This document shows positions 34,273 to 45,767 of a stretch of DNA of 64,000 nucleotides, piece by piece. Origin of the DNA: Apium graveolens (taxonomy: Eukaryota > Streptophyta > Magnoliopsida > Apiales > Apiaceae); the NCBI RefSeq assembly GCF_009905375.1, contig NC_133650.1, forward strand, positions 289,280,423-289,344,422. The letters are read 5' to 3'. The notes under the pieces were generated by a model. The model was not told the origin of the DNA. It saw only the letters and a program-made list of their open reading frames with translations, and ran no database searches. How positions within the stretch are numbered: the first letter of the stretch is position 1; each line of letters starts with the position of its first letter. Position numbers and translations under genes: made by a program.

Positions 34273-35308
34273 TGTTGTGTATATGTTGTGCACTTGATGA
34301 TTACATGAACAAAACATCTTGGTAGATTTTACTTAGTGAAATAATTTAGCACTCGACGGATAAGGTTTAAAGTCCCGACGGATGACTCAATATAGTCCCG
34401 ACGGATGATGACTTATTATCCATCGAGTGAGTAGCTTATGTAAGAATAAGTCTGAAGCACATTTCTGCATACACATTGTTTAGAATCTGTAGTAGTACTT
34501 GAGTCATGTTGACTTTAGTTAGATATGCAGAATAGGTTGATTAATTGTACATAGATGATATCTTGTAATTCTGCATAAGTGAAATTAAGTCTAGTTCCTG
34601 ATTGCTACCCGACGGATGAACAAACAATAAATTCGACGGATGATCAATAACCCAACGGATATAGAATTCAAATATGATCAATAACCCAACGGATATAGAA
34701 TTCAAATATCTGTTGACTGTGATAACTCAGTCACATGCGTCGAGTGGATGCAAATGGAATGTGGTAGCCTATTCAACTGGGTTTTCGAGAACAAAGAAGC
34801 ATTGTCATTTCCATGCTATTATGAAGATATTCAAAGATGTTGGAATAGAGTAATGAAGTAGCATTGTAATAGACTAGATAGTTTTGTTTTATTATCCTGT
34901 CTCATTACTTTGTAATCTTGGTGATATATAAACCAAGAAGTAGCAACTAAGGATAATCGAATCTAAGAAACAAGTAGAGAAAAATTTGTAAGCAGAATCC
35001 TTAGCATTTCTCTGTATTCTTAGTTGTTCAATTCTTGTAAGCAGCTGTGAGTATTTTGCACATAGGATTCTCTCGATATATAATATATATCTCTGGTGGA
35101 ATCATTCAAATCCACCAGAAAGTTTTTAAAGACTCTTGTTTTTAATTACTTGTGTTTTGATTCACTTAAGTAACTATTCCGCATTGTGCTAATCAATTCA
35201 CACTTATATATATATTCGAGTTAGAACATTTTTATTTCAAGAAAAAGTTTCAAGAATTCCATTCAACCCCCCTTCTGTAATTCTTGTCATATTGTTAAGG
35301 GACTAACA
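34273..35308 (+). repeat. Element D 3' LTR
   Basis: It matches the 5' LTR (16374-17400) with scattered differences. It carries a private 34-base tandem duplication at 34640-34673 and 34674-34707, each copy with one family-B motif variant. It ends at the TCTCA target duplication, and LINE ORF2 resumes at once. Confidence 0.95.
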
Positions 35309-36197
35309 TCTCATACATCTGGGTTACCTTGGTGCATAATCGGGGATTTCAATGATATAATTAGTGTTGGTGAAAAAAGAGGTGGTCGAAGTCATCCAAG
35401 GAATCTCATGGAAGGGTTCCGGAAAACGATTGAGGATTGTAATTTATTAGACTTGGGTTATCAGGGAGAGTGGTTTACATGGGAGAAGTCTCGAGGCACT
35501 GTGAGGTGGATGCAGGAAAGATTAGACAGAGGGTTGGCTAACAAGGAGTGGATGGAGTTGTTTCCGTCAGCTATAGTCAAGGTAATGAAGTTTCAACCTC
35601 TGATCATCTTCCTCTTTATCTTACTTTAAACAGACAAGTGTTCATACGTAAAGTATAGCGTTTTAGATTTGAAAATATATGGATAAAAGAAGATGAATGT
35701 CGTAACTTGGTGCTGGAATACTGGAATGGAATTGAGGGATCAAATATTATGGATAAAATGGCTTTTGTTTGCTCAAAGCTAGAAGAATGGGGTGGTGGTA
35801 TGGTTAAGAAAATGTGGGTTCAAATTCAGAGTTCTAAGAAGGATTTGAGAAAGTACGGATCAAGAAGATATGTGGAGGGCATTCAGAAGTATAATAAGGT
35901 GAGGTGGGAGTTTATGTGTCTGCTTGAAAAATAGGAAATTTATTGGAAGCAAAGAGAAAAGCAGTTCTGGCTGCGCGAGGGAGAAAAAAATACACGGCTT
36001 TTCCATAAGTTCTCATCTGCAAGAAAAGAGCATAACTCGATCAAAAAGTTGAAGGATGTGAATGGTGTGTGGAAGAAAGCTGACGAGGAAATTCAGGGAA
36101 TTATAACTTATTATTTTGAACAGATTTTCCAAACGGGAGGGGTGGATGAAGGCCTGGTTGATGGAGAACGAGTGCGTACAGTTACTGATGAGTAGAA
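35309..36197 (+). pseudogene. LINE ORF2, endonuclease C-terminal part and pre-RT region
   Basis: The frame continues the endonuclease after element D: GLPWCIIGDFND, then GYQGEWFTWEKSRG and RWMQERLDRG. A frameshift near 35585 precedes the SDHLPL block. The region leading to RT follows, with WKQREKQFWLREGEKNT and FHKFSSARKEHN, and stops at about 35656 and 35932. The LINE ends abruptly near 36197, before the RT catalytic core, where a copia accessory sequence begins. The RT, C-terminal domain and poly(A) tail are absent. Confidence 0.87.
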
Positions 36198-37756
36198 TGG
36201 CAGCTTGTTGTCAACAAGTCCGGGGTGCTGAAAAGAAATTATCTAAAGAAGTTGATCTTGACATGGAGAGACTTATTAGGGCTGCTGAAGGACCTAGTCT
36301 GAACAGAGAGTTTGATGAACTACTCAAAGCCTTAAAAGCTTCTCTCAATAACAATCCCTTCACATACAAAAAGGCCCTGGACAAGACAATTAATTTTATA
36401 AGAGTGATCATGGTCAATCAGGACAACTTTTTGCAAAAGAGGATGGTGATTAATGCAAATGACTTAGGGACATACAGATGTATGCAAGTGTCCCTCAATT
36501 ACCTTGTTTCAAGGAGGGCATCTGAGTTAGATATCTTCATCAACAAAGTCGAAGTTATAACTCATGAAGATACCTTGCTATTAACTGAATTAAGAAATGC
36601 TCAAGTGGCTGCCTTTCCTGAAGTATATCTACAGTCAAGCAAGGGTATAGCATACATTTGTCCAAACACCAAACAATTCAAACATTTTCAGATCCCCAAA
36701 CAGTGTGTCATGAGTAACAAGAAGCTTATCATGATCCTTGGAACTGGTTTAAAAACCAAGAAGAACAAGAACAATGATGATATGGAAATGATAAAGCTAC
36801 TGAGGAGATATCTGGATAATGCAGAAGCCAACTTGCCCAAAACACATATCAACAAGGATGATTTGGATGATGATGAGCAGAAGAAAGATGATCAAAATCC
36901 TTCTGGCTCAAATCCAAGTCAATCCAGTAAGCCATCTGGCAGCAAGAGTGGAGAGAAGAAGAAGGAGAATGACAAGAAAGATGAAGAAAAGAAGAGAAGA
37001 AGTGAGAGGAGAAGCAAAAAGCTTCATGATGGCTCAGAACCACACCAAATCCTAAAAATCCAAATACAACTAGCTCAAACCACAGCTCAACCTAAAACAT
37101 CAACTATATCAAACATCAAACCACCTCAAACCTCAAAGCCAAAGTTTCTGTACAAACAAACAGCCAACTCTCTTCTAAAAATCCCAATCACCACAAGACA
37201 GACAAATCTCAAGAAAATGACAACCCTACCTTTAGCCAAACCTTAACTAAAATTCAAGCACAAATCTATTGGGAGAAAGCCTAAGAAAGTCAAGCCTACA
37301 AAGAAAGAAGAAGTCACTGAAAGGGCCATCTGGAACTATTTCAAGCAATCTGACTTTCTATCTCTAAATTGGTGCATCTCAGATGAAGACCATTATCAAC
37401 AACTTGCTGAGGAAATAGTCAAAGTCTGGATTGTATCTCTTAGGGAAGTTAGAATTTTCTATGAAGATGGTTCCTTCACCTTTCTTGGAAGCAAATTAAT
37501 GGACTCTCTTTCAATCACAGAAATTAAGAGAATAATAAGCTTGGTAAAGGACAAATATACTACTACAAGGGCATGGAGATCAGTTCTAGATGAATGGTTG
37601 ATTGAAAGGGAGGAAACAAAGAAAATAGAAGAGGCTAAAGCTGAAGAGAGAAGAAGGAAGTATGATGAAGAAATGGAGATGTACATAAAAAGATCAGAAG
37701 AGCTAAAGGCCAAAGGAATGAGCAGAATCTCCAAAGATGGAAAATTTCTCAACATA
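36198..37756 (+). pseudogene. Accessory ORF fragment of another copia element (H)
   Basis: An open frame of about 350 codons, one TAA (37244-37246), then a further 170 codons in the same frame. The composition matches the other aORFs: a helical part (REFDELLKALKASLNN; LTELRNAQVAAFPEVYLQ), a Lys/Asp/Ser-rich linker, and a C-terminal region with WNYFKQSDFLSLNWCISD and a Glu/Lys/Arg coiled-coil-like tail. The start is cut off by the junction with the LINE and the end by the next fragment. Membership of a copia aORF family is inferred from composition and context, because only weak similarity to the aORFs of D, F and G can be seen. Confidence 0.55.
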
Positions 37757-38147
37757 GCAGTTATTCAATCAGGGTCAAGTAGAGCTTCCTCGGTTTTCTT
37801 AGGCTCAATTTGAGACAGAAAGCATGCATGTATTCATTTGTAGTGGAACTTCTAGTTCTTACTCCAGCACTGGGATCACCAATTATAAAATCTCTTGTGT
37901 GACTTCTATCCCATTTTCTGGTGTGATTGTGTTGACTAGAATTGTCCTTATTTTCTTCATTGTTGGCATTACTTGAAGTACCATTATTTCCTTTTCCCCC
38001 TGATTTTGTGCCATCACATTCAGGTGTACTTCTTTCATGAGATGAATTCTCATTGTCGGAACTCATTGATTCACTAATTTCTTCATCCATTCTATTGTTT
38101 GTGTTGACTTTCGCTTCATCTTCAGAATCACTGTCAATATTGAGATC
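37757..38147 (-). pseudogene. Duplicated piece of copia pol linker (E family)
   Basis: These 391 bases repeat 40214-40604 with a few mismatches, in the same minus orientation. They code for the INT-RT linker (MDEEISESMSSDNENSS, RDFIIGDPSAGVRTR). The piece sits between the H aORF on its left and an LTR fragment on its right. It is bounded at sites that fall within coding sequence, so it is not a whole element. Confidence 0.85.
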
Positions 38148-38629
38148 AATGGTGAAGATTAACTGACAAAGGAAGATCAAGATGATCACAGGATGCTAAA
38201 GATATGCTAAGCCAGAAATAGAAGATATACTTTTCTATAAATGGAAATGACAAGTGACAGTTTACAAAAGCTAATAACATGTCTTATCTTACACTGTGTA
38301 AACCAGTGGTTAACTGAATTATAAAGTTAACACTGGTCCTTTAATCAGAAGTAACAATTTAGATAGAAAATCTTGTAACTATTTCAAGAAGAAGCTAAGC
38401 TCTTTATCAACAAAGAGCCTAGAAATTTTGTAGCAAAACATTCTTAATTTTGATATAAAATTAAGTAAGTTTTGAAGATTTGTGTTTTTTATTTTGTGCA
38501 AGCTTAATTTCTACATGAACACATTTTCACTACAAGATTTAATTTAATTTGTTCAACCATAAAAGATCAAGAAAAGTTCAATAACAGTAAAACACATTCA
38601 CCCCCCTATGTGTTATTCATTTCCTAACA
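38148..38629 (+). repeat. Plus-strand copia LTR fragment
   Basis: The right end reads CACATTCACCCCCCTATG and then CCTAACA, the typical end of a copia LTR of this group (compare E at 44348 read backwards). The left end lacks the TG start, so the fragment is truncated. No primer site follows it. It may be the 3' LTR belonging to the H aORF, with the linker piece between them. Confidence 0.6.
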
Positions 38630-38738
38630 AGAGAATCCTGAAATATTTATAGATATTCCAGTTAAATCCTAATTAAATCAAATTTATTTTGATTTATCGA
38701 GAATTAATCTGCTGCAACTGTTAGCTGAGTTCTTTCCT

Positions 38739-40215
38739 TTAGGATGAAAAATTTAACATGTCAATTTCACTTACAAGTCTAGTGAAAGTTGCTTCATCCA
38801 AAGGTTTAGTCAAAATGTCAGCTAACTGTTTTTCTGTTGAAACAAACACAAGCTCAATAGTACCATTTGCGGTATGTTCTCTAATAAAATGGTACCTTAC
38901 ATCAATGTGCTTAGTTCTAGAATGATTAACCAGATTAGCAACAAAAGATATAACACTAGTATGGTCATACATGATTGGAATCTTATATAACACTAGGCCA
39001 TAGTCTATAAGTAAATTTCTAATCTAAAGCACTAGAACACAACAACTTTCAGCAGCTATGTATTCAGCCTCAGTTGTGGAAGTTGAAACATAATAATATT
39101 TCTTACTAAACCATGATACAAGTCTTTGACCAAGAAATGGACAGCTTCCACTTGTACTTTTTCAGTCTACCCTGCATCCAGCAAAATCTACATCTGTGTA
39201 TCCAACATCTTCAAAACCAGTTCCCTTAGGATACCATAATCCTAAGTTTGGTGTTCCCTTCAAATCTGAAAATCCTCTTGACAACCATTAAATGTGATTC
39301 TTAAGGATTTTCTTGAAATCTGGCACAAAGATATGTGGAAAACTTGATGTCTGGTCTACTAGCAGTTAGATAAAGTAAAGATCCAATCATTCTCATATAA
39401 CTTAATATGTCTACACTTTTCCCTTTCTTACCATCATCCAACTTAGTAGCTGTAGACATAGGATTTGATGCAGGTTAGTAGTCCACCATTCCAAATTTCT
39501 TCAAAAAATATTTGACATATTTAGTTTGAATGATAAAGATTCCATCACTTCTTTAGCTAACTTGAATGCCAAAAAAGTAACTTAGTTCTCCCATCATACT
39601 CATCTCATATTCACTCTGCATGAGTCTTGAGAATCTTTGACATAAATTTTCATTAGTAGAACCAAAAATGATATCATCCCCATAGATTTGAACTAGGATG
39701 GTGTCATCACCATATTTCTTGTAGAACAGAGTCTTGTCAATTGTGCCTCTAGTAAATCCTTGTTTGAGTACGAATTCTCATAGTGTGGCATACCATGCCC
39801 TTGGTGCTTCCTTCAGTCCATATAAAGCCTTCAAAAGTTTGTAAAAAAAATTTGGAAATTCTGGATCTTTAAAGCCAGGTGGTTGTTGCACATAGACTTC
39901 TTCTTTCAATTTACCATTAAGGAATGCACTTTTCATATCCATTTGATACACCTTGAAATTAAAATGTGCAGCAAATGCAAGGAAAATTTTTATTGCTTCA
40001 AGCCTTACAACTGGAGCAAAAGTTTCATCATAATCAATTTTTTTTCCTGTGAGTAGCCTTTGGTAACCAGTCTTGCTTTATTCCTTGTCAAAATTTCATT
40101 TTCATCCATTTTATTCATGTACACCCATTTTATTCCAAAAATACTTATGTTTCCTGGTGCAGAAACTAATTCTCAAAATTTACTTTTTTTAAATTGATTT
40201 AGCTCTTCTTGCATA
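38739..40215 (-). pseudogene. pol: Element E pol: RNase H and reverse transcriptase, decayed
   Basis: The RNase H end is readable at 38739-38993 ([30 protein letters not shown]). Going to higher coordinates, RT motifs appear in several frames. The catalytic motif at about 39673-39690 reads YGDD instead of YVDD, because the Val codon has become GGG. The A-type [10 protein letters not shown] block lies near 39930, with a changed spelling. Many stops and indels separate these pieces. Confidence 0.8.
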
Positions 40216-40730
40216 GCAGTTATTCAATCAGGGTCAAGTGGAGCTTCCTCAGTTTTTTTAGGCTCAATTTGAGACAGAAAGCATGCATGCATTCATTTAT
40301 AGTGGAACTTCTAGTCCTTACTCCAGCACTGGGATCACCAGTTATAAAATCTCTTGTGTCACTTCTATCCCATTTTCTGGTGTGATTTTGTTGACTAGAA
40401 TTGTCCTCATTTTCTTCATTGTTGGCATTACTTGAAGGACCATTATTTCCTTCTCCCTCAGATTTTGTGCCATCACATTCAGGTGTACTTCTTTCATGAG
40501 ATGAATTCTCATTGTCAGAACTCATTGATTCACTAATTTCTTCATCCATTCTATTATTTGTGTTGACTTCCGCTTCATCTTCAGAATCACTGTCAATATT
40601 GAGATTTTCAAACTTCAAAGTTTTAGCTTCACTTTTATCAAGGCGTTCCAAGCATGGATAATTATCATCATCAATTATCACATCTAAGCTCTCCATAATT
40701 TTCTTTTGCTCTAGCACATAGACTTTTTAG
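40216..40730 (-). pseudogene. pol: Element E pol linker between integrase and RT
   Basis: The open frame 40220-40717 codes for an acidic, Ser/Asn-rich linker. It ends in the RKWDRSDTRDFITGDPSAGVRTR block that precedes RT in copia Pol proteins. It is the source-type sequence of the duplicated piece at 37757-38147. Confidence 0.8.
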
Positions 40731-41940
40731 GTAGTCCTTTCCGATGAATATCCCAGAATAATAACTTTAAATACTTTAGAGTCAAATTTTTTAACATATT
40801 CAGATTTGTCTTTGGCACAAAGCACTTGCTTCCAAACACATGAATATGCTTAACGATAGGTTTTCTTTTTGACAAAATTGAGTAGGGTAACTTGCCAATA
40901 TTTTTGTTCAGTAAATATCTATCTGAGTGTAACGTGTTGTGTTAACAGCTTCTTCCCAAAATTTAGTTAGCATCTTGGCATCTTGCAGTTGCAACTAGAG
41001 TTCTATTTTTCCTTTCAACCGCACCATTTTGTTGAGGTGTTCTTGTAGCTGAGAACTCTTGAACAATGCCTTTTTATTTTCAAAATTCACCTGGAATTGC
41101 AATCCTTAATTCTTTATCATTGTCACTCCTCAATCTTTTGACAAAATCTTGATCTTCACCCTGTTTCTCAACTTTCTTTATGTGTTCAATAATGATGTAT
41201 GGAGTTTCATCCTTTGAATGCATAAATTCCACTCAAGTGTACCTTGAGTAATCATCCACCATCACCAAATCATACTTCTTTCTAGATATAGATATGACAT
41301 TTACAAGTCCAAACAAATCCATGTGGATAAGCTGTAGTGGAGCGTTAATGAAATTCATAGCTTTGAATTTGTGATTGGACCTCTTCATTTTGCCTTTTGG
41401 ATAAGCTTCACAAACTTCATTTTGAGCAAATTCCAAAGCTGACATATCTCTCACCAATTCTCTTTTCACCAGAGTAATAATTGTTTTGTAATTCAAGTGA
41501 GAGAGCTTCTTGTTCAAGAGTTTGCTTTGTTCACTAGATTTCTTGGTGTAGAAGCAACATATTATATCCTTGTTCGATGAGTTCAAATCTACAATAAATA
41601 GGCTTCCTTTTCTTACTCCTTTCAGAACAACTTCACCAGTTTTCTTGCTTATGATTGAGCAATCTTCTTTGTCAAATATAGCTTTAAAAATTTTGTTTGT
41701 AAATTGACTGACACTGAGAAGATTCACTTTAAGACCTGCAACCAGTGCTACATCTCCAATGACAATATTTCCAGAAATCAACTTGTTATATCTCATCGTG
41801 AATCCTTTGTTGTTATCTCCAAAAGTCACCAAAAGGCTAGCCATCTCCTCAAACTGTGTTAGTGGGGCTTTATCACCTGTCATATGTCTAGAAAATCCAC
41901 TGTTAATGATCCATATGACTTGTTTCTTCTTGTCCTGCAC
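40731..41940 (-). pseudogene. pol: Element E pol: protease, GAG-pre-integrase and integrase, inactive
   Basis: The open part 41233-41940 starts at a GTGCAG after the gag-pol spacer. The protease motif reads INSGFSRHMTG, so the catalytic Asp is now Asn. The zinc module has lost its first His (LLNKKLSH where WHKKLSH is usual) and its second Cys (CEAY where CDSC is usual). The first integrase Asp is kept in HMDLFGLV. The rest of the integrase, from 41230 down to 40731, is scattered over frames. Confidence 0.85.
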
Positions 41941-44297
41941 ATAATGAGTTTTAAGTGTGTTTAGTTATCCAAGCAGTGTTGGGCACTTTCCTCTTTTTCA
42001 CAAAATTAGCAGAAGTAGAACTTGAGTATTCAAAAAGAACAGCATTCTTAGTTTAATTAGCATTTTCATCTTTAATCACTGATCTAAAGTTAACTTCTTT
42101 AAGATCTTTTCTCAACTTATGACAGTAGGTCATAACTTTCATGTTGCATGAAATGTAGTCAAACTTGTCAAAAACAGAATAGGGATCATCTGTTTGTGCC
42201 TCATTGTATTTGCAGGCTCCATACTTTGGCTCACTAACAGCCTTCTTATAAAGGTGAGTTAGATGATTTGTTGAGCCACATTTTTTACACTGCTTTCTTG
42301 GAGCATCTGCAACATATGCATAGTTCTTGCTTTTGAACACCTATCTTCTCATTTTTGTTCTTCTTTTTCTTTCTAGTGATAACATTCTTGATATTATTTT
42401 CTAGTGTCTTGACAGTTGGATTGACTATAGGCTTCTTCTCACATTCAGTATTTGAAGTGGATTTTGCATCCTCCTTTTCTTTATCTTCACCTGCAAGCTC
42501 CTGCTTGATGACAAGCTCCACTTCACTGAAGTTCACTCACAAGCTTTGAACAAGGGTGCATTCACATTTTTAAGCATCACAGGAACATCTTGGTTCACAC
42601 TATCCTTTCCCTTGTTAACTTCATTTTTCTTATGAGAATTCACAGCCCCATAGTCCAAGCCAATGGCTATGTTAGCACATGGTTTGTTCTTCTAATGATA
42701 CTGATCAATTAATTGAGATGTATTTTGAATGTTGAGCTTCAAATCATTTTTCTCAATTTTTTCTCTTAACACTGCTTCTACTTCTCCAACACACTTAAGC
42801 TTATTCTTGAGGTACTTATTTTCTTGTTTAACTGCTTCAAGACCTGCAAGTTACAGTTCTAGCACCTATTTTTTAATCTCAAGTTTTTCATTAATTTTTG
42901 ACAGCCTACTCACTTCCTCAGCAGCTGCCACCATGCTTGTATGAATGTGAAACATTTCTACACTTATATTCTCAACAGTATTCTTATATTATGCAGCATT
43001 TAAATTATGGTAGTTAGGATAGGTGCCTCAGACTTAGATGCAGATGACTCTCCTTGCTCCAAAGCCATGAGAGCATACTTTCCATATTCTTCCCATCATC
43101 TTTATTATTTGTATCATCCCAAATTTTACCCGCAGCAATATAAGTTTTTCCCTATTGCTTTCTCAGAAGTGCTTCATACCTAGCTTCCAGTTCCAAATAA
43201 GCCTTGTCCTTCTTCACCTTCTTTGGCTTTCTGCATTCGGTGGCAAAGTGACTAACTTTATCACAGTTGTAGCACCTAATATTTGATCTATCCACAGATC
43301 CTGACTTGTAGCCACTTTTTCCAGTTGCATTTAGCTAAGTCTTTCTTTTCCAATTGATGTTGTAGGATGTTTGGCCTTTACACTTGAAATATCTAGACTT
43401 CTTGACTCTGATGTTTGAAAATTTTCTTATAAATAAGCCATAGATTGGTCCATTTCATCCAAGTCTTCAATATTATAGAATTCATGCTCTTCCAGCTCTA
43501 AAATGACTTGTTTTTTAGGTTCCTTGATTTTCTTCTCAACAGCTTGAATAACTTGAGTCTGGGGTTCTATTTCATTTTCAGCTTTCAATGACACTCCTAC
43601 AACATGCCCTTGACTAGCTTTCAATGACTTTCTCTACATCATTTCCAGCTCATAGGTTTTGAGAATACCATACAAAACCTCCAACGTTATTCTCTCCAAA
43701 TCTCATCATTCTCTAATTGCAAAGATCTTTTGCTCCAAGTGGTCCGGAAGAGTGAGCAAGAATTTGAGGTTAACTTCATCAGCTTCATAGTATTTGTCAT
43801 GAAGCTGCAAATCATTTATCAGTTTGTTGAGTCTCTCAAAGACCTCAGTAATGCCTTTATGTGGTTTAACCATGAAACCCTCATATTATGAAATCAAGAT
43901 CCTTCTCTGGTTAGATTTCACCACTTATGTTCCTTCACACAAGACCTCTATCTTCTCCCAGTTTTTTTAGCTAACTCACAATTGATAATGTTATTTTACA
44001 TTACATAATCAAGAGACTCAATTAATATGAGTTATAAGCCACTATCAAGTGCAACCTTCTCTTTCTCTGGTTCAGCTTAGGTAGATGGATCTTTGGAACC
44101 AAAGTGTGCAGGAATGACCATGTCTCCATCTGTTAATTCAGGAATCCTTTCTATAGGAAAAAGGTTCCATGTCTAAGAATTTCAACATACATTGGATTGG
44201 CCTTCCTGATGAATAACATTATTTTCTTTTTCCACAAAATGTAGTTTACCTTGTCAAAGACATGAATATTAATACCGTTGATCTTTTGTGCACTCAT
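41941..44297 (-). pseudogene. gag: Element E gag, decayed
   Basis: The ATG at 44297-44295 opens with MSAQKINGINIHVF, a copia gag start, 37 bases from the primer site. Open pieces remain at 43624-43427, 42536-42285 and 42340-42053. The last holds a knuckle (CKKCGSTNHLTHLY) whose last Cys is Tyr. A coiled-coil-like region lies around 42700-42950. Many stops and indels break the frame. Confidence 0.78.
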
Positions 44298-44333
44298 ACA
44301 TCCAAGATCTTTATCTATTTACTTTTCGATTTT

Positions 44334-44345
44334 GCTCTGATACCA
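44334..44345 (-). other. Element E primer binding site
   Basis: TGGTATCAGAGC on the minus strand is complementary to initiator tRNA-Met. It starts two bases inside the end of the E LTR. Confidence 0.93.
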
Positions 44346-44347
44346 CT

Positions 44348-44959
44348 TGTTAGGTATGAAATGCTACACGGAGAGGGGTGAATATGTTTTTTTGGTTTTT
44401 AATTAACTGTGAATGTGTTTGGCTGTTTGGAACAAAAATAGGTGTATGAACTTATATTGATAAAAAAACCTAAATGTAAACACATAAGCATATTATCAAA
44501 AACTCACTTGATTTATATAAAATCAAATTTGTCTTACTACAAATCTGTGTTTTTAAATAAAAACTCATCTACAATTCTTGAGAGAGAATACAAGATATTT
44601 CCTAGATCTGTTTATTACTTCTAAACAAAGGACCCATGACATGCTTTATAAATCAACATGCACGGGTTTACAAAATTTGCACTAAAATGGACTAACACGG
44701 TTTCTAAAGCTATTTTGTACATTTCTATTTCAAGTGTTAGCAAATATGTGTAGAATATATTAGGTCTATGATCCTCCTTTTTCTAGTAAATCTTGGCCCT
44801 TGATCTTGTATTCGTCAAACTATATTTGTAGGCTTTCCAATTCAGTGATAGATTTGTTTGTTGACTGATAATCTCGAATCTTCAAGTTATCTGCATTTTG
44901 AATTATGAGGTTGTTTTTCGAGATCTCTTTTGTTCTGTAGAGATGTCACATATCGATAA
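44348..44959 (-). repeat. Element E 5' LTR, inner part
   Basis: In element sense this is the 3' part of the LTR, ending CCTAACA next to the primer site. Element F is inserted at 44959 with target duplication GATAA (44955-44959 and 55266-55270). The sequence continues without a gap in theme at 55271. Confidence 0.85.
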
Positions 44960-45565
44960 TGTTAGGTCACACACACTATAGAGGGGGGTGAATACAGTGT
45001 ATAGCACAATCAAATCGAATTCTAATAACACAAGTAACAGAAAACAGACTTTATTTAAAGCAACAAATTCCGTTACAGTATGGAACTGTCCTCTCTCAGT
45101 GATGAACAAATATCACGAGAGCTGCTAGGGTTACAATTAATAATCTTCTCGATAATGATAATACTTATAGTATAAACCCTATGTCTGTGTTTATATACTA
45201 CACAGTTACATGATAATCGCTAATTGATATGGAATATAATTCTGCTTCCTAAAATATATCAATCAGATATCATTTCTTCCAAGTATTCTATTCTTCATAG
45301 AATTCCTTCTTCATGCATATCTCTTCTTACGTTTGTCTTGATCTTCTTTTCCTTTCAATCAGCCGCCTTCCTTATCTGAATGTTTCCTTTAAGTCATGAT
45401 ATTATCTTCTGATAAATATCTCCTGAACCTTAAGTACTGATGACTTAAGTTCTGACTTCAGTATAAGTGCTGATTTCAGTCAAGTACCGATTTGTCCTGT
45501 ATGTGTAAGATTTGAAAACTAAACATAAATCATATTAGAAATGACATTATCAAATATATCTAACA
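44960..45565 (-). repeat. Element F 3' LTR
   Basis: TGTTAGGTCACACACAC...TATCTAACA ends, with full-length similarity to 54660-55265. The family-A motif clusters in U3 (45380-45520). The polypurine tract (TTGGGGGAGAT on the minus strand) abuts it at 45566-45576. Confidence 0.95.
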
Positions 45566-45767
45566 ATCTCCCCCAACTTGTAAATTAGCATAATATACAA
45601 GTTAACAGATATTTGATGATGTCAAAAACATTAAGTACAAATGCATGAGAATTTGACTAGATAACTACAACTTACAGTCCTTAAAGCTTTACCAACTTTA
45701 ACTTCTGATAACAACTTCAGTCTGTATTCATATCAGAATTTGAGCAGTTGTAGATCTTGACTTGGCT
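45566..45767 (-). other. Element F polypurine tract and 3' UTR
   Basis: This non-coding region after the aORF matches 26019-26225 of G. The PPT is at 45566-45576. Confidence 0.85.

Larger units (their letters stand above)
16374..35308 (+). mobile_element. Element D: Ty1/copia family B with two nested insertions
   Basis: The element has two LTRs (16374-17400 and 34273-35308) and TCTCA target duplications (16369-16373 and 35309-35313) within LINE ORF2. Its gene order is gag, AP-INT, RT-RH, spacer, aORF and PPT. C sits in gag and G in pol. The primer site, 5' leader and N-terminal gag are missing, and 83 bases of LINE sequence stand in their place after the first LTR. All its genes carry stops or frameshifts. 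Confidence 0.92.
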
